Source: an uncultured bacterium
Lineage (GTDB): Bacteria > Patescibacteriota > Patescibacteriia > Patescibacteriales > UBA12465
DNA: 45,689 bases
Assembly (NCBI GenBank): GCA_937983635.1
Contig: CALJZR010000001.1
Location: forward strand, 1 to 45,689
Direction of reading: 5' to 3'
The notes beneath the pieces are model-generated. The model worked only from the letters and a program-made list of their open reading frames with translations, was not told the DNA's origin and made no database searches. Shown here piece after piece: positions 8,044 through 15,775 of the stretch. The stretch's first letter is position 1; the number at the start of each line of letters is the position of its first letter. Made by a program: the position numbers and the translations under genes.

Positions 8044-9567
8044 ATGATTAAGAGCTTTTCCTTTTTTATGTTATCACTTCGTTTTAAGATTAGAATATTT
8101 TGGCTAATATTATTGTTTTTAATAGTAATATTTTTTGCTTTCCGTTTTGTTTCTCCGAGCGGTTCTTGGCGTTGCCGTCAGAATTTTACTGGTTCTAATA
8201 TTTTGCTAGATTCTTTATCATTATCGGCATCTGCTTGTATTAGCCAGGCTTCTCCGGCAGAGCGGGTGGTGCGTGCTACCGACGGCCCGCTTTTAGTCTT
8301 AGCGGATCCTATTTATTTTTCTATTTTTAGCCCTCGTCCTTTTAGCCGCGCCGAAGTGGAAATTGTATATCGACCCCATCTGAGTTCTTCCACTCCGATT
8401 TTTGAGGCGGGATTTTTGGCGGATGCTAAATTATGGCGCTACCAATTAAAGCCTGTATATAATCTTTGGTTGGAACAGGGTTTTTCTTCTTGGTTTTCTC
8501 TGCGGGACGGCAATATGCGCCTCTTCCAGAAAGAGAAGCGTTTTTCTTCTGTCTCTGAATTTTTAAGCGCTTGGCGTCAGCAAGGTAGTGATTTATGCAC
8601 TTATAAAAATTGTTTGGCGGTTTATAATCTTGCTCTCAATGATTTTCCCCCGGCTTTAGATTTTAAGAATTTGAAACAGGCTCCTAGTTTTTTTGAATTT
8701 CCTTATGCTTTACGGGGGGCGCATCAGTTTTATTTTTATTTACCACAAGCGGGCTTGGAATTAAACGGTTCTTTTTTCGATTTGAATGATAATAAAGATA
8801 AGGATGAAGCTCAATTTTTAATTTTTTCTGGGCAAAGGCAGGTGGCCAGTGTTAATTTAGCAGACCAGCGTCCGCAGGCTGAAGAGAGCGCTGACCGCGG
8901 TCCTGTTCAGGCTTTTAGTATTTCTCGTTCTGATTTAGCCCCGGGTCTCTATCGTTTGGAGTTTAAGGCTAATGACGACCTGGTTCTTAATTCGCTTCGC
9001 ATTAATTCTTCCTATCTTTCAGCTATTAACAAGATTTGGCCTTTTGATCAGGAAAAAATTTTTCTGCTGACCGATGCCCCGTATCTTCAAGTAAAATCTT
9101 TAGATCCCGGTGCTCTTCAGGATTTTAGTTTTGGTCAGGAACGGCTATCCTTGTCGGAAATTTATCATCAGTACGAATTTAAGAGTCGCCAAGGTGGAGT
9201 GCAGGCTATTAATTTGGAGCGAGGTGGCTTGATTTTAGAAAATAATGGTGTTTTTGCCGCTACCGCCGACTCTTTGCTTAATCCTGACTATCAGAGATTG
9301 GCTCGTTTTTCTACTTTAAGTGAAGAAATGGATTTTGTGCTCGCTGATTATGAATCAGCCCAAGCGGAAGAAGACGGTTGGCTGCGTTCACGCCTAGATT
9401 TTGAAGCTGGTGATTTTTATAGAGAGAATCAGCGGTATAGCTTAATTCTTTCGGTGCCGGGCTTGAAGCTGGATGGCGGTGCTGGCGGTTTGCTGGAAAT
9501 TAAAGAAATCAAAGTGCATTTTTATGGTAAGAGTTTAGGGGAAAAAGTAAGAGATTGGTTACACTAA
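8044..9567 (+). CDS. membrane-anchored extracytoplasmic protein of unknown function
   Basis: 507 residues, no family recognised. One hydrophobic segment at about residues 14-36 is followed by a large hydrophilic part rich in beta-strand-like stretches, so it is probably an N-terminally anchored protein facing outside. The region around residues 215-320 (FPYALRGAHQFYFYLP, then GLYRLEFKAND) looks like a beta-sandwich, but this is only an impression. Start ATG 8044 is the first codon after the promoter; M9 is an alternative. The end overlaps no neighbour, and a small two-helix gene starts 20 bases on. Being first in an operon with two glycosyltransferases and murJ suggests an envelope or glycosylation role. 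Confidence 0.7.
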   Translation: MIKSFSFFMLSLRFKIRIFWLILLFLIVIFFAFRFVSPSGSWRCRQNFTGSNILLDSLSLSASACISQASPAERVVRATDGPLLVLADPIYFSIFSPRPFSRAEVEIVYRPHLSSSTPIFEAGFLADAKLWRYQLKPVYNLWLEQGFSSWFSLRDGNMRLFQKEKRFSSVSEFLSAWRQQGSDLCTYKNCLAVYNLALNDFPPALDFKNLKQAPSFFEFPYALRGAHQFYFYLPQAGLELNGSFFDLNDNKDKDEAQFLIFSGQRQVASVNLADQRPQAEESADRGPVQAFSISRSDLAPGLYRLEFKANDDLVLNSLRINSSYLSAINKIWPFDQEKIFLLTDAPYLQVKSLDPGALQDFSFGQERLSLSEIYHQYEFKSRQGGVQAINLERGGLILENNGVFAATADSLLNPDYQRLARFSTLSEEMDFVLADYESAQAEEDGWLRSRLDFEAGDFYRENQRYSLILSVPGLKLDGGAGGLLEIKEIKVHFYGKSLGEKVRDWLH

Positions 9568-9587
9568 GTAGAGTTGATTTTACTAAT

Positions 9588-9800
9588 ATGTTTAAGTCTA
9601 AATCAAATATTTTATTTTTTAAAAAAAATTTCCCCCTGATTGCAGAAGAGTTTTTTTATTTTATCACTTCTTTACTGATCGTTGGTGCTGGTTTAGAATT
9701 TATCTTGCCTGGATTTTTTACTTTGTATTTTAACATTGCCACTTTAGTCTTGGTTTGGCTGATAACTTTATTATTTTTATTATTTTATGTACGCCGATAA
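9588..9800 (+). CDS. small two-helix membrane protein
   Basis: 70 residues, starting at ATG 9588; a TTG at 9555 in the same frame would overlap the previous gene and is less likely. There are two predicted transmembrane segments, about residues 20-40 and 44-67, with a basic N-terminus (KSKSNILFFKK) and an Arg-Arg end, suggesting both ends are cytoplasmic. Its last 14 bases overlap the GT2 gene start, so the two are probably translationally coupled. Small membrane proteins beside polyprenyl-phosphate GT2 enzymes sometimes act as anchors or flippases; here that is only a guess. Confidence 0.65.
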   Translation: MFKSKSNILFFKKNFPLIAEEFFYFITSLLIVGAGLEFILPGFFTLYFNIATLVLVWLITLLFLLFYVRR

Positions 9801-10500
9801 AAAAATCATTGTTGTTTTACCCGCTTATAATGCGGCGGCTACTTTAGCCAAAACAGTGGCTGATTTGCCGGCGATTGTTGATGAAATTATTCTAGTTGAT
9901 GATGGCAGCCAGGACGATACTGTCAGGATTGCCGAAGAATTAGGTTTATTTGTCTTTAAACATGAGCAAAATCGTGGTTATGGCGGTAATCAAAAATCTT
10001 GCTATCGCTTAGCTTTAGAAAGAGGCGCAGATATTGTGGTAATGGTGCATCCTGATTATCAATATGATCCTCGTTTAGTGTCTTATTTTGCTGCTTTTAT
10101 TGCCGATGATTATTTTGATTTAGTTTTAGGTTCTCGGATTCGTAGCCGTCGGGAAACCCTAGATGGGGGGATGCCAGTTTATAAATATTATGCCAATCGT
10201 TTTTTGACTTTAGTAGAAAATCTCGTTACCGGACAGAATTTATCGGAATGGCACACGGGGATGCGTGCTTATTCTCGCCAAGTTTTATTGAGCTTAGATT
10301 TTAAGAAGACTAGCGATGATTTTGTTTTTGATTCACAAATTCTTTTTCAGGCGGTAGCTCGTAAATGGCGCATTGGTGAAATTCCCGTGCCGGTCCGTTA
10401 TTTTCAAGAAGCTTCTTCGATTAATTGGCGGCGGAGCTTGCGCTACGGTTTTAGTACTCTTTTGATAGCCATCGCTTATCTTTTTGGCCGTCGGCCCTAG
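9787..10500 (+). CDS. family 2 glycosyltransferase, DPM1/polyprenyl-phosphate type
   Basis: 237 residues with a GT-A fold. The N-terminus has VVLPAYNAAATL, the nucleotide-binding VDDGS at residues 37-41, the NRGYGGNQKSCY loop, and a metal-site variant HPDYQYDP at 88-95 in place of the usual DADxQ. The overall pattern matches the dolichyl- or undecaprenyl-phosphate mannose/glucose synthase group, which moves a sugar from NDP-sugar to a lipid phosphate on the inner membrane face. No C-terminal membrane helices are present, fitting the small two-helix partner encoded just upstream. The next gene, a GT-C enzyme, could use the lipid-linked sugar. Sugar specificity cannot be read. Confidence 0.88.
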   Translation: MYADKKIIVVLPAYNAAATLAKTVADLPAIVDEIILVDDGSQDDTVRIAEELGLFVFKHEQNRGYGGNQKSCYRLALERGADIVVMVHPDYQYDPRLVSYFAAFIADDYFDLVLGSRIRSRRETLDGGMPVYKYYANRFLTLVENLVTGQNLSEWHTGMRAYSRQVLLSLDFKKTSDDFVFDSQILFQAVARKWRIGEIPVPVRYFQEASSINWRRSLRYGFSTLLIAIAYLFGRRP

Positions 10501-10503
10501 TCT

Positions 10504-12081
10504 ATGTCTTCTTTTTCTTGGCAAAAAATTAAATCAGCTTATCGGTGGCACCCTTGGCACGCCTATCTTTTATTAGCGTTAGCGGCGATTATTGTTTATA
10601 GTCAGACTCTTTTTTTCGACTATAGTTATTTTGACGACCAACATTTAATTCTCGAGCAGTCGGATATTTTAGAGCGGGCCAACCCGGGAGAAATATTTTT
10701 TAACGATGTTTTTTTTAGTAGCTCTAAAGTTTATTATCGCCCCCTCCTGATTGTTTCTTTGGCTTGGGATTGGTATTGGGGGCAGGGAACGGTTTTTGCT
10801 TTTCATTTTAGCAATTTTCTCCTACACATTATCGCCGCTTTTTTATTATTTTATCTTTTGCGTTTAATTAGGACTAAAGAGCAAACTGCTTTTTTTCTCA
10901 GTTTATTTTTTACGGTTCATCCGGCCTTAGCTCAGGCGGTCGCCTGGATCCCTGGACGCAATGATTCTTTGGTGGCGATTTTTATTTTCAGTATTTTGAT
11001 TTTTCTCTCGCGCTGGTTTCGGCAGGAAAGATTGTTTGATTTAATTTGTTTGTGGCTTTTATTTTTATTAGCTTTATTTACTAAGGAGACGGCGGCTTTA
11101 TTACCCTTGCTCGCTTTGGGTTGGGTTTTAGTTTTTGAAAGACCTTTTTTTACGTGGTTTAAATTGGGTTTGGCAACAGTCGGGGCAGTAGTGGCTGGTT
11201 TTATTTGGTATTTGACCCGGACAGCTGCCTTGGGGACTGCTGGGGGATTTTTGTGGGAATCGTTGCTCAATAATCTTTTGTCGCCTCTAATTTTCTTAGG
11301 TAAAGTATTTTTGCCTTTTAATTTATCGGTTTATCCCGTACCCGCTGATACTCCTTGGCTTTATGGGGTGGTGGTTTTACTGGCCTTAATCGCCCTATTA
11401 ATTTATTCGCGCCCTTTTTCTTGGCCCCGGGCTCTTTTTGGTTTTATTTGGTTTTGGTCATTTTTGGTATTAGGCTCCCTTCGTCCGGATAGTGAGTTAT
11501 TTCGTAATTTTTTAGAGCATCGTTTGTATGTTTCTTTTTTGGGAATTTTGATTATTTTGAGAGAAACCGAAAAATCTTGGCAGCGCTTGTCGCCTTTATG
11601 GCGTCGCCGGGCTTTAATTTTTATCTTTTCTCTGTTAATAGTATTGAATTGGCGGCATACTTGGAATTTTCAAGATCGTTTTCATTTTTGGAAGCAGGCG
11701 GTTGCCAGTTCACCGCACGCTCCTTTGGCGCATCGGAATTTAGGGGCGATGTATTATTTAGAGGGCGATTTAAACCAAGCAGAAGTTTTATTTCGCCGGG
11801 CTCTTACTCTTAACCCTCAGGAGCCGATGGCTCATAATAACTTGGCGGCAATTTATATTGATCGGCGAGATTTTTGGCGCGCGGAAAGTGAATTAAAAAA
11901 AGAATTAGAAATTAATCCTTTTTATGACTTAGCCTTTTTTAATCTCGGTCTGGTTTATTATGAGCGCGGCCTTTATCAGGAGGCTGGTGCTTTATGGCAG
12001 CAGACACTAAAAATTAATCCCCGCCATCAGGAAGCGGCGCGGATGCTAGAATTTTTAAATCAGAATTTAAAGGCACAATAG
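10504..12081 (+). CDS. GT-C type membrane glycosyltransferase with C-terminal TPR repeats (TMTC/PMT-like)
   Basis: 525 residues. The N-terminal part has about ten hydrophobic helices. The first extracytoplasmic loop has DD at residues 44-45 (SYFDDQHLI), where GT-C enzymes of the PMT/TMTC kind hold the metal-binding acidic pair, followed by YYRPLL. The C-terminal part, about residues 406-507, is three 34-residue TPR units (LAHRNLGAMYYLEGD, MAHNNLAAIYIDRRD, LAFFNLGLVYYERGL). TPRs in TMTC proteins help bind the protein acceptor. Directly downstream of a lipid-phosphate sugar synthase, this suggests O-glycosylation of secreted proteins in which the GT2 makes the donor. The acceptors and sugar are unknown. 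Confidence 0.78.
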   Translation: MSSFSWQKIKSAYRWHPWHAYLLLALAAIIVYSQTLFFDYSYFDDQHLILEQSDILERANPGEIFFNDVFFSSSKVYYRPLLIVSLAWDWYWGQGTVFAFHFSNFLLHIIAAFLLFYLLRLIRTKEQTAFFLSLFFTVHPALAQAVAWIPGRNDSLVAIFIFSILIFLSRWFRQERLFDLICLWLLFLLALFTKETAALLPLLALGWVLVFERPFFTWFKLGLATVGAVVAGFIWYLTRTAALGTAGGFLWESLLNNLLSPLIFLGKVFLPFNLSVYPVPADTPWLYGVVVLLALIALLIYSRPFSWPRALFGFIWFWSFLVLGSLRPDSELFRNFLEHRLYVSFLGILIILRETEKSWQRLSPLWRRRALIFIFSLLIVLNWRHTWNFQDRFHFWKQAVASSPHAPLAHRNLGAMYYLEGDLNQAEVLFRRALTLNPQEPMAHNNLAAIYIDRRDFWRAESELKKELEINPFYDLAFFNLGLVYYERGLYQEAGALWQQTLKINPRHQEAARMLEFLNQNLKAQ

Positions 12082-12096
12082 CAATTATTTAAATTT

Positions 12097-13728
12097 ATGT
12101 TTTCTCTAAAAAAATTAATCAATGGACCTACTACTAGTATTACCGCTGCTGCCGCTTTGGTTGCCTTATTCTCGGTAGCTTCTCGTTTTTTAGGAGTGGT
12201 TAGAGATCATATTTTGGCCGGCCGCTTCGGCGCCGGTGCTGACTTGGATATTTACTTTGCCGCTTTTCGTGTGCCTGATTTTATTTATAATTTAGTGGTT
12301 TTAGGAGCGCTTTCGGCCGGATTTATTCCAGTTTTTTCTGAAATGATTAAAAAGAATCAGGCTTTGCCAAGCGAAAAAGAAAAACTTATTCGTCTCGCTA
12401 GCAATGTTTTTAACGCCTTACTATTATTATTGTGTTTTTTATCAATTTTAGGAATAATTTTCGCTGGGCCCTTAACTGCTTGGGTGGCCCCTGGTTTTAG
12501 CGCTGCCGATCAAGCACGGACCGCCGCTTTAACGAGAATTATGTTCTTATCGCCTTTATTTCTAGGGATGTCAGGAGTACTGGGGGGAATTTTGCAGAGT
12601 TATAAGCGTTTTTTTGTTTACTCCTTGTCACCCATTTTTTACAATCTCGGTATTATTTTTGGAGCAGTTGTCCTTTTTCGATTTTTTGGTTTAGAGGCTT
12701 TAGCTTGGGGGGTGGTGGTGGGGGCGGCCCTTCATTTTGCCGTTCAATTACCCTCGGTTTGGCGGCTGGGTTTTCGTTACCGTTTTTATTTAAATTTACG
12801 TGATCGGGGTTTACGTCAAATTGCCGGAATGATGGGGCCGCGGACTTTATCATTAGCGATATCCCAGGTTAATTTAGTGGCAATGACGTCATTAGCCTCG
12901 TCTTTGGACAGTGGTTCTTTAGCTATATTTAATCTGGCTAATAATTTGCAGTCTTTTCCTCTGGGTGTTTTCGGGATTTCTTTTGCTGTTGCCGCTTTTC
13001 CTTTTTTATCCGAACACGCCTATCACCCGGAAGAATTAAAGGCACGTTTTTCTTCAACCATCCGTCAGATTTTTTTCTTTGTGATTCCGGCTTCCGTGCT
13101 CTTAATTACCCTGAGAGCCCAGATTATCCGCGTAGTTTTAGGCAGCGGCGCTTTTAATTGGCGGGATACCATTTTAACTATGGATACTTTAGGATTCTTC
13201 GCGCTTAGCTTATTTGCGCAAGCAACCATTCCTTTATTGGTGCGAGTATTTTATGCCCGCCGGGATTCTTGGACGCCTTTTTATCTTGGACTTTTTTCGG
13301 TGGTTTTAAATATTGTATTAGCCACTTATTTACGCTCTCAGCTGGGAGTGGCCGGTCTCGCGCTCGCCTTTTCCATCGCTAGTATTGTTAATTTTTTCTC
13401 TCTTTGGATTTTTCTCTATTTTCAAGTTGGCTCTCTAGATTTGGATAAGATCTTTTTATCGGTATTGCGCTTTTCCGCTGCCGCCATTGGTGCGGGGGCG
13501 GTAGTGCAGGTTTTAAAAGTAGCCATTTGGCCTTTTATTGATATGAGTACTTTTGCCGGTGTTTTCGTTCAATTAATAGTGGCTGCCGGTGGCGGCTTGG
13601 TCGCCTACGCCCTTTTTTGTTACTTATTTAAGAGTGAGGAGCTTTTAGCCGCTGTCGCTATTTTTAAACAGAAGCTTCCTTGGAAGAAGGCAAAATTAGC
13701 CGATCAGGGCGAGGCTAGAGGTCTCTAA
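12097..13728 (+). CDS. murJ: lipid II flippase MurJ
   Basis: 543-residue MATE-like/MOP superfamily membrane protein with about 14 helices. The N-terminal hallmark RFLGVVRDHILAGRFGAGADLDIYF is closely like MurJ, with the conserved Arg and Asp of the first helices. It moves lipid II across the cytoplasmic membrane for peptidoglycan building. It comes 15 bases after the GT-C gene and is the last gene of the operon. A related O-antigen flippase is a weak alternative, but the N-terminal motif favours MurJ. Just after the stop an imperfect hairpin (AGAGGT/ACCTCT, 13717-13736) overlaps the gene end without a T-run. Confidence 0.93.
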   Translation: MFSLKKLINGPTTSITAAAALVALFSVASRFLGVVRDHILAGRFGAGADLDIYFAAFRVPDFIYNLVVLGALSAGFIPVFSEMIKKNQALPSEKEKLIRLASNVFNALLLLLCFLSILGIIFAGPLTAWVAPGFSAADQARTAALTRIMFLSPLFLGMSGVLGGILQSYKRFFVYSLSPIFYNLGIIFGAVVLFRFFGLEALAWGVVVGAALHFAVQLPSVWRLGFRYRFYLNLRDRGLRQIAGMMGPRTLSLAISQVNLVAMTSLASSLDSGSLAIFNLANNLQSFPLGVFGISFAVAAFPFLSEHAYHPEELKARFSSTIRQIFFFVIPASVLLITLRAQIIRVVLGSGAFNWRDTILTMDTLGFFALSLFAQATIPLLVRVFYARRDSWTPFYLGLFSVVLNIVLATYLRSQLGVAGLALAFSIASIVNFFSLWIFLYFQVGSLDLDKIFLSVLRFSAAAIGAGAVVQVLKVAIWPFIDMSTFAGVFVQLIVAAGGGLVAYALFCYLFKSEELLAAVAIFKQKLPWKKAKLADQGEARGL

Positions 13729-13762
13729 AAACCTCTCTTGCCCGCCTCTAAGATTAATGTTA

Positions 13763-13793
13763 TTGTGTTTTGGCAAGCCTTTATTTTTATAAT
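13763..13793 (+). promoter_or_regulatory. candidate lepA promoter
   Basis: TATAAT at 13788-13793 lies 31 bases before the lepA ATG. The best-spaced -35 is TTGTGT (13763-13768, 19 bases); a better TTGGCA (13770-13775) is too close. The 96-base gap between murJ and lepA and the clear -10 box support a separate transcript. Confidence 0.38.
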
Positions 13794-13824
13794 TTTACCA
13801 AAAAATCTTTAATTATTAGCAATC

Positions 13825-15630
13825 ATGATTGAAACTATCAGCAAAATTAGAAATTTCGCTATTCTTGCCCATATTGACCACGGTAAGTCGACTTTGGCTG
13901 ACCGTATGCTGGAAATTACTGATACCGTGGATAAGCGCCGGATGAAGAATCAGATTTTAGACGGCATGGATATTGAAAGAGAGCGGGGTATTACCATTAA
14001 GCTTCAGCCTGTAACCATGGAATATCAAGGTTATCAGCTTAATCTTATTGACACTCCTGGCCACGTTGATTTTTCCTACGAAGTTTCCCGCTCCTTAGCA
14101 GCAGTGGAGACGGCCGTCTTGTTGGTCGACGCCACTCAAGGCATCCAAGCTCAAACCTTGGCCAACCTCTATTTAGCCTTAGAGCAAGATTTAACCATTA
14201 TTCCGGTGGTTAATAAAATTGATTTACCGGCTGCGAATGTCCCGAAGACGAAAGCAGAAATTTCCCGTTTACTTGGTTGCAGAGAAGACGAAATCCTTTG
14301 TGCCTCGGGTAAAACCGGGGAAGGGGTGAAAGAAATTTTACAGGCGGTGATTGAACGTGGCTTACCCCCGCGGCCCGCGGCTGGTGATAGTGCGCGCGCT
14401 TTAATTTTTGACTCTAAATACGATGAGTATAAGGGGGTGGTGGCCTTCATCCGCGTTTTTGATGGAGAAATTAAGAAGGGTGACCCGATTAATTTACTGG
14501 CAACTAAGGCTAGGAGCGAAACTTTAGATATTGGCGTCTTTAAACCTGAATATCACTCCACTGGCTCTCTGAAGGCCGGTGGTATCGGTTATATCGTTAC
14601 TGGTTTTAAACAAGTTGGTGATTGTCGGGTTGGCGATACTTTAGTGGCGGGTGCTGGTCGGGATTCCGCTGCCGCCTTGGAAGGCTACAAGGAAGTGAAA
14701 CCTATGGTTTTTGCTGGCATCTTCCCTCGGGGGGGGAATGATTTAGAAGATTTGCGGGAAGCGATGGAGAAATTAAAGTTGAACGACGCCGCTCTATCAT
14801 ATGAGCCGGAAAGGTCAGACGCTCTTGGCTTCGGTTTTCGCTGTGGTTTTTTAGGTTTATTACATTTAGAGATATTTCAAGAAAGATTACGCCGAGAATA
14901 CAATTTAGATTTGATTGTCACTGTTCCCAGTGTGGCTTATCGGGTAAAAAAGAAAAGTGGGGAAGAAGTAATTGTCCGGACGCCGCAACGTTTACCTGAT
15001 CCGAGTGAGATTGATTCCGTGGAAGAGCCTTGGGTAACTTTGGATATTATCACTCCGCAAATATATATCGGTAATATTATGAGCTTATCTCAAGATAAGC
15101 GGGGGATTTATAAAAATACCGAATATATTTCGGCGGGTAGCGATGAAGCCCGGGCGATTTTGCATTATGATATGCCTTTATCCGCTATTTTGACCGATTT
15201 TTATGATAAGATTAAGAGTGTTTCCGCCGGCTATGCTTCCATTAATTATGATTATCTAGATTATCGCTCAGCTGACGTGGTAAAACTTGATATTATGGTA
15301 GCGGAAGAGCCGATAGAAGCTTTAGCCACGATCGTTTATCGTGATGATGCTTTCCGTGAAGGCAAGGAAATTGTAGAAATTCTTAAAGATACTTTACCGC
15401 GCCAGATGTTTGTCTTGAAAATTCAGGCGGCGATTGGGGGTAAGGTTGTCGCGGCAGAAAGATTGTCGGCGATGCGCAAGGATGTGACTGCTAAACTCTA
15501 TGGCGGCGATGTCAGTCGTAAACGGAAGTTGTTGGAAAAACAAAAGAAAGGAAAGAAGAAAATGATGGCCGCTGGCAAAGGCAGCGTGGAAATTCCTTCC
15601 GATACTTTTGTGAAGATTTTAAAGAGATAA
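13825..15630 (+). CDS. lepA: elongation factor 4 (LepA) GTPase
   Basis: 601 residues, the usual length. The GTPase domain has the P-loop AHIDHGKST (15-23), switch region ERERGITIK, DTPGH (76-80) and NKID (130-133). The LepA-specific C-terminal domain is present and ends with a Lys/Arg-rich stretch, KRKLLEKQKKGKKKMMAAGKG, typical of the family. EF4 acts on ribosomes and affects initiation or back-translocation. Start ATG 13825 gives the conserved MIETISKIRNF N-terminus. The 32-residue membrane peptide and recJ follow within 145 bases. Confidence 0.97.
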   Translation: MIETISKIRNFAILAHIDHGKSTLADRMLEITDTVDKRRMKNQILDGMDIERERGITIKLQPVTMEYQGYQLNLIDTPGHVDFSYEVSRSLAAVETAVLLVDATQGIQAQTLANLYLALEQDLTIIPVVNKIDLPAANVPKTKAEISRLLGCREDEILCASGKTGEGVKEILQAVIERGLPPRPAAGDSARALIFDSKYDEYKGVVAFIRVFDGEIKKGDPINLLATKARSETLDIGVFKPEYHSTGSLKAGGIGYIVTGFKQVGDCRVGDTLVAGAGRDSAAALEGYKEVKPMVFAGIFPRGGNDLEDLREAMEKLKLNDAALSYEPERSDALGFGFRCGFLGLLHLEIFQERLRREYNLDLIVTVPSVAYRVKKKSGEEVIVRTPQRLPDPSEIDSVEEPWVTLDIITPQIYIGNIMSLSQDKRGIYKNTEYISAGSDEARAILHYDMPLSAILTDFYDKIKSVSAGYASINYDYLDYRSADVVKLDIMVAEEPIEALATIVYRDDAFREGKEIVEILKDTLPRQMFVLKIQAAIGGKVVAAERLSAMRKDVTAKLYGGDVSRKRKLLEKQKKGKKKMMAAGKGSVEIPSDTFVKILKR

Positions 15631-15670
15631 TAATTAAAAGGTTTAATTTCTTAAATCTCCCTATATTAAT

Positions 15671-15769
15671 ATGAAACGTCGTAAAATTGTGAAAATTGCG
15701 TGGACAGTAATGTCGATTATTATTATGATTTCTATGTTGGCCTGGACTTTTGGGGCGATGTTTTTCTAA
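15671..15769 (+). CDS. 32-residue single-helix membrane peptide
   Basis: An ATG at 15671 opens 32 codons ending with TAA 15767-15769. The peptide begins MKRRKIVKIAW and then has a hydrophobic stretch of about 20 residues with several Met and Ile, ending GAMFF. The basic N-terminus predicts the N-terminus inside and one transmembrane helix. recJ starts 7 bases after its stop, so it is likely co-translated with recJ. It has the same TATTAATATG-type start as neighbours. No family is known to me; its compact design and position argue that it is a real small gene. Confidence 0.62.
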   Translation: MKRRKIVKIAWTVMSIIIMISMLAWTFGAMFF

Positions 15770-15775
15770 ATTTGT

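Noticed and set aside
9555..9587. TTG start for the 70-residue membrane protein
   Set aside because: It overlaps the preceding gene end and adds a hydrophilic stretch not fitting a small membrane protein.
10932..11270. 112-residue - strand frame opposite the GT-C gene
   Set aside because: Its Lys/Pro-rich composition is the mirror of hydrophobic helices on the other strand; it is a shadow.
15632..15648. Terminator after lepA
   Set aside because: The AATTAAA/TTTAATT stem has only A-T pairs and a 3-base loop with no T-run beyond one base; too weak, and the next genes are close.
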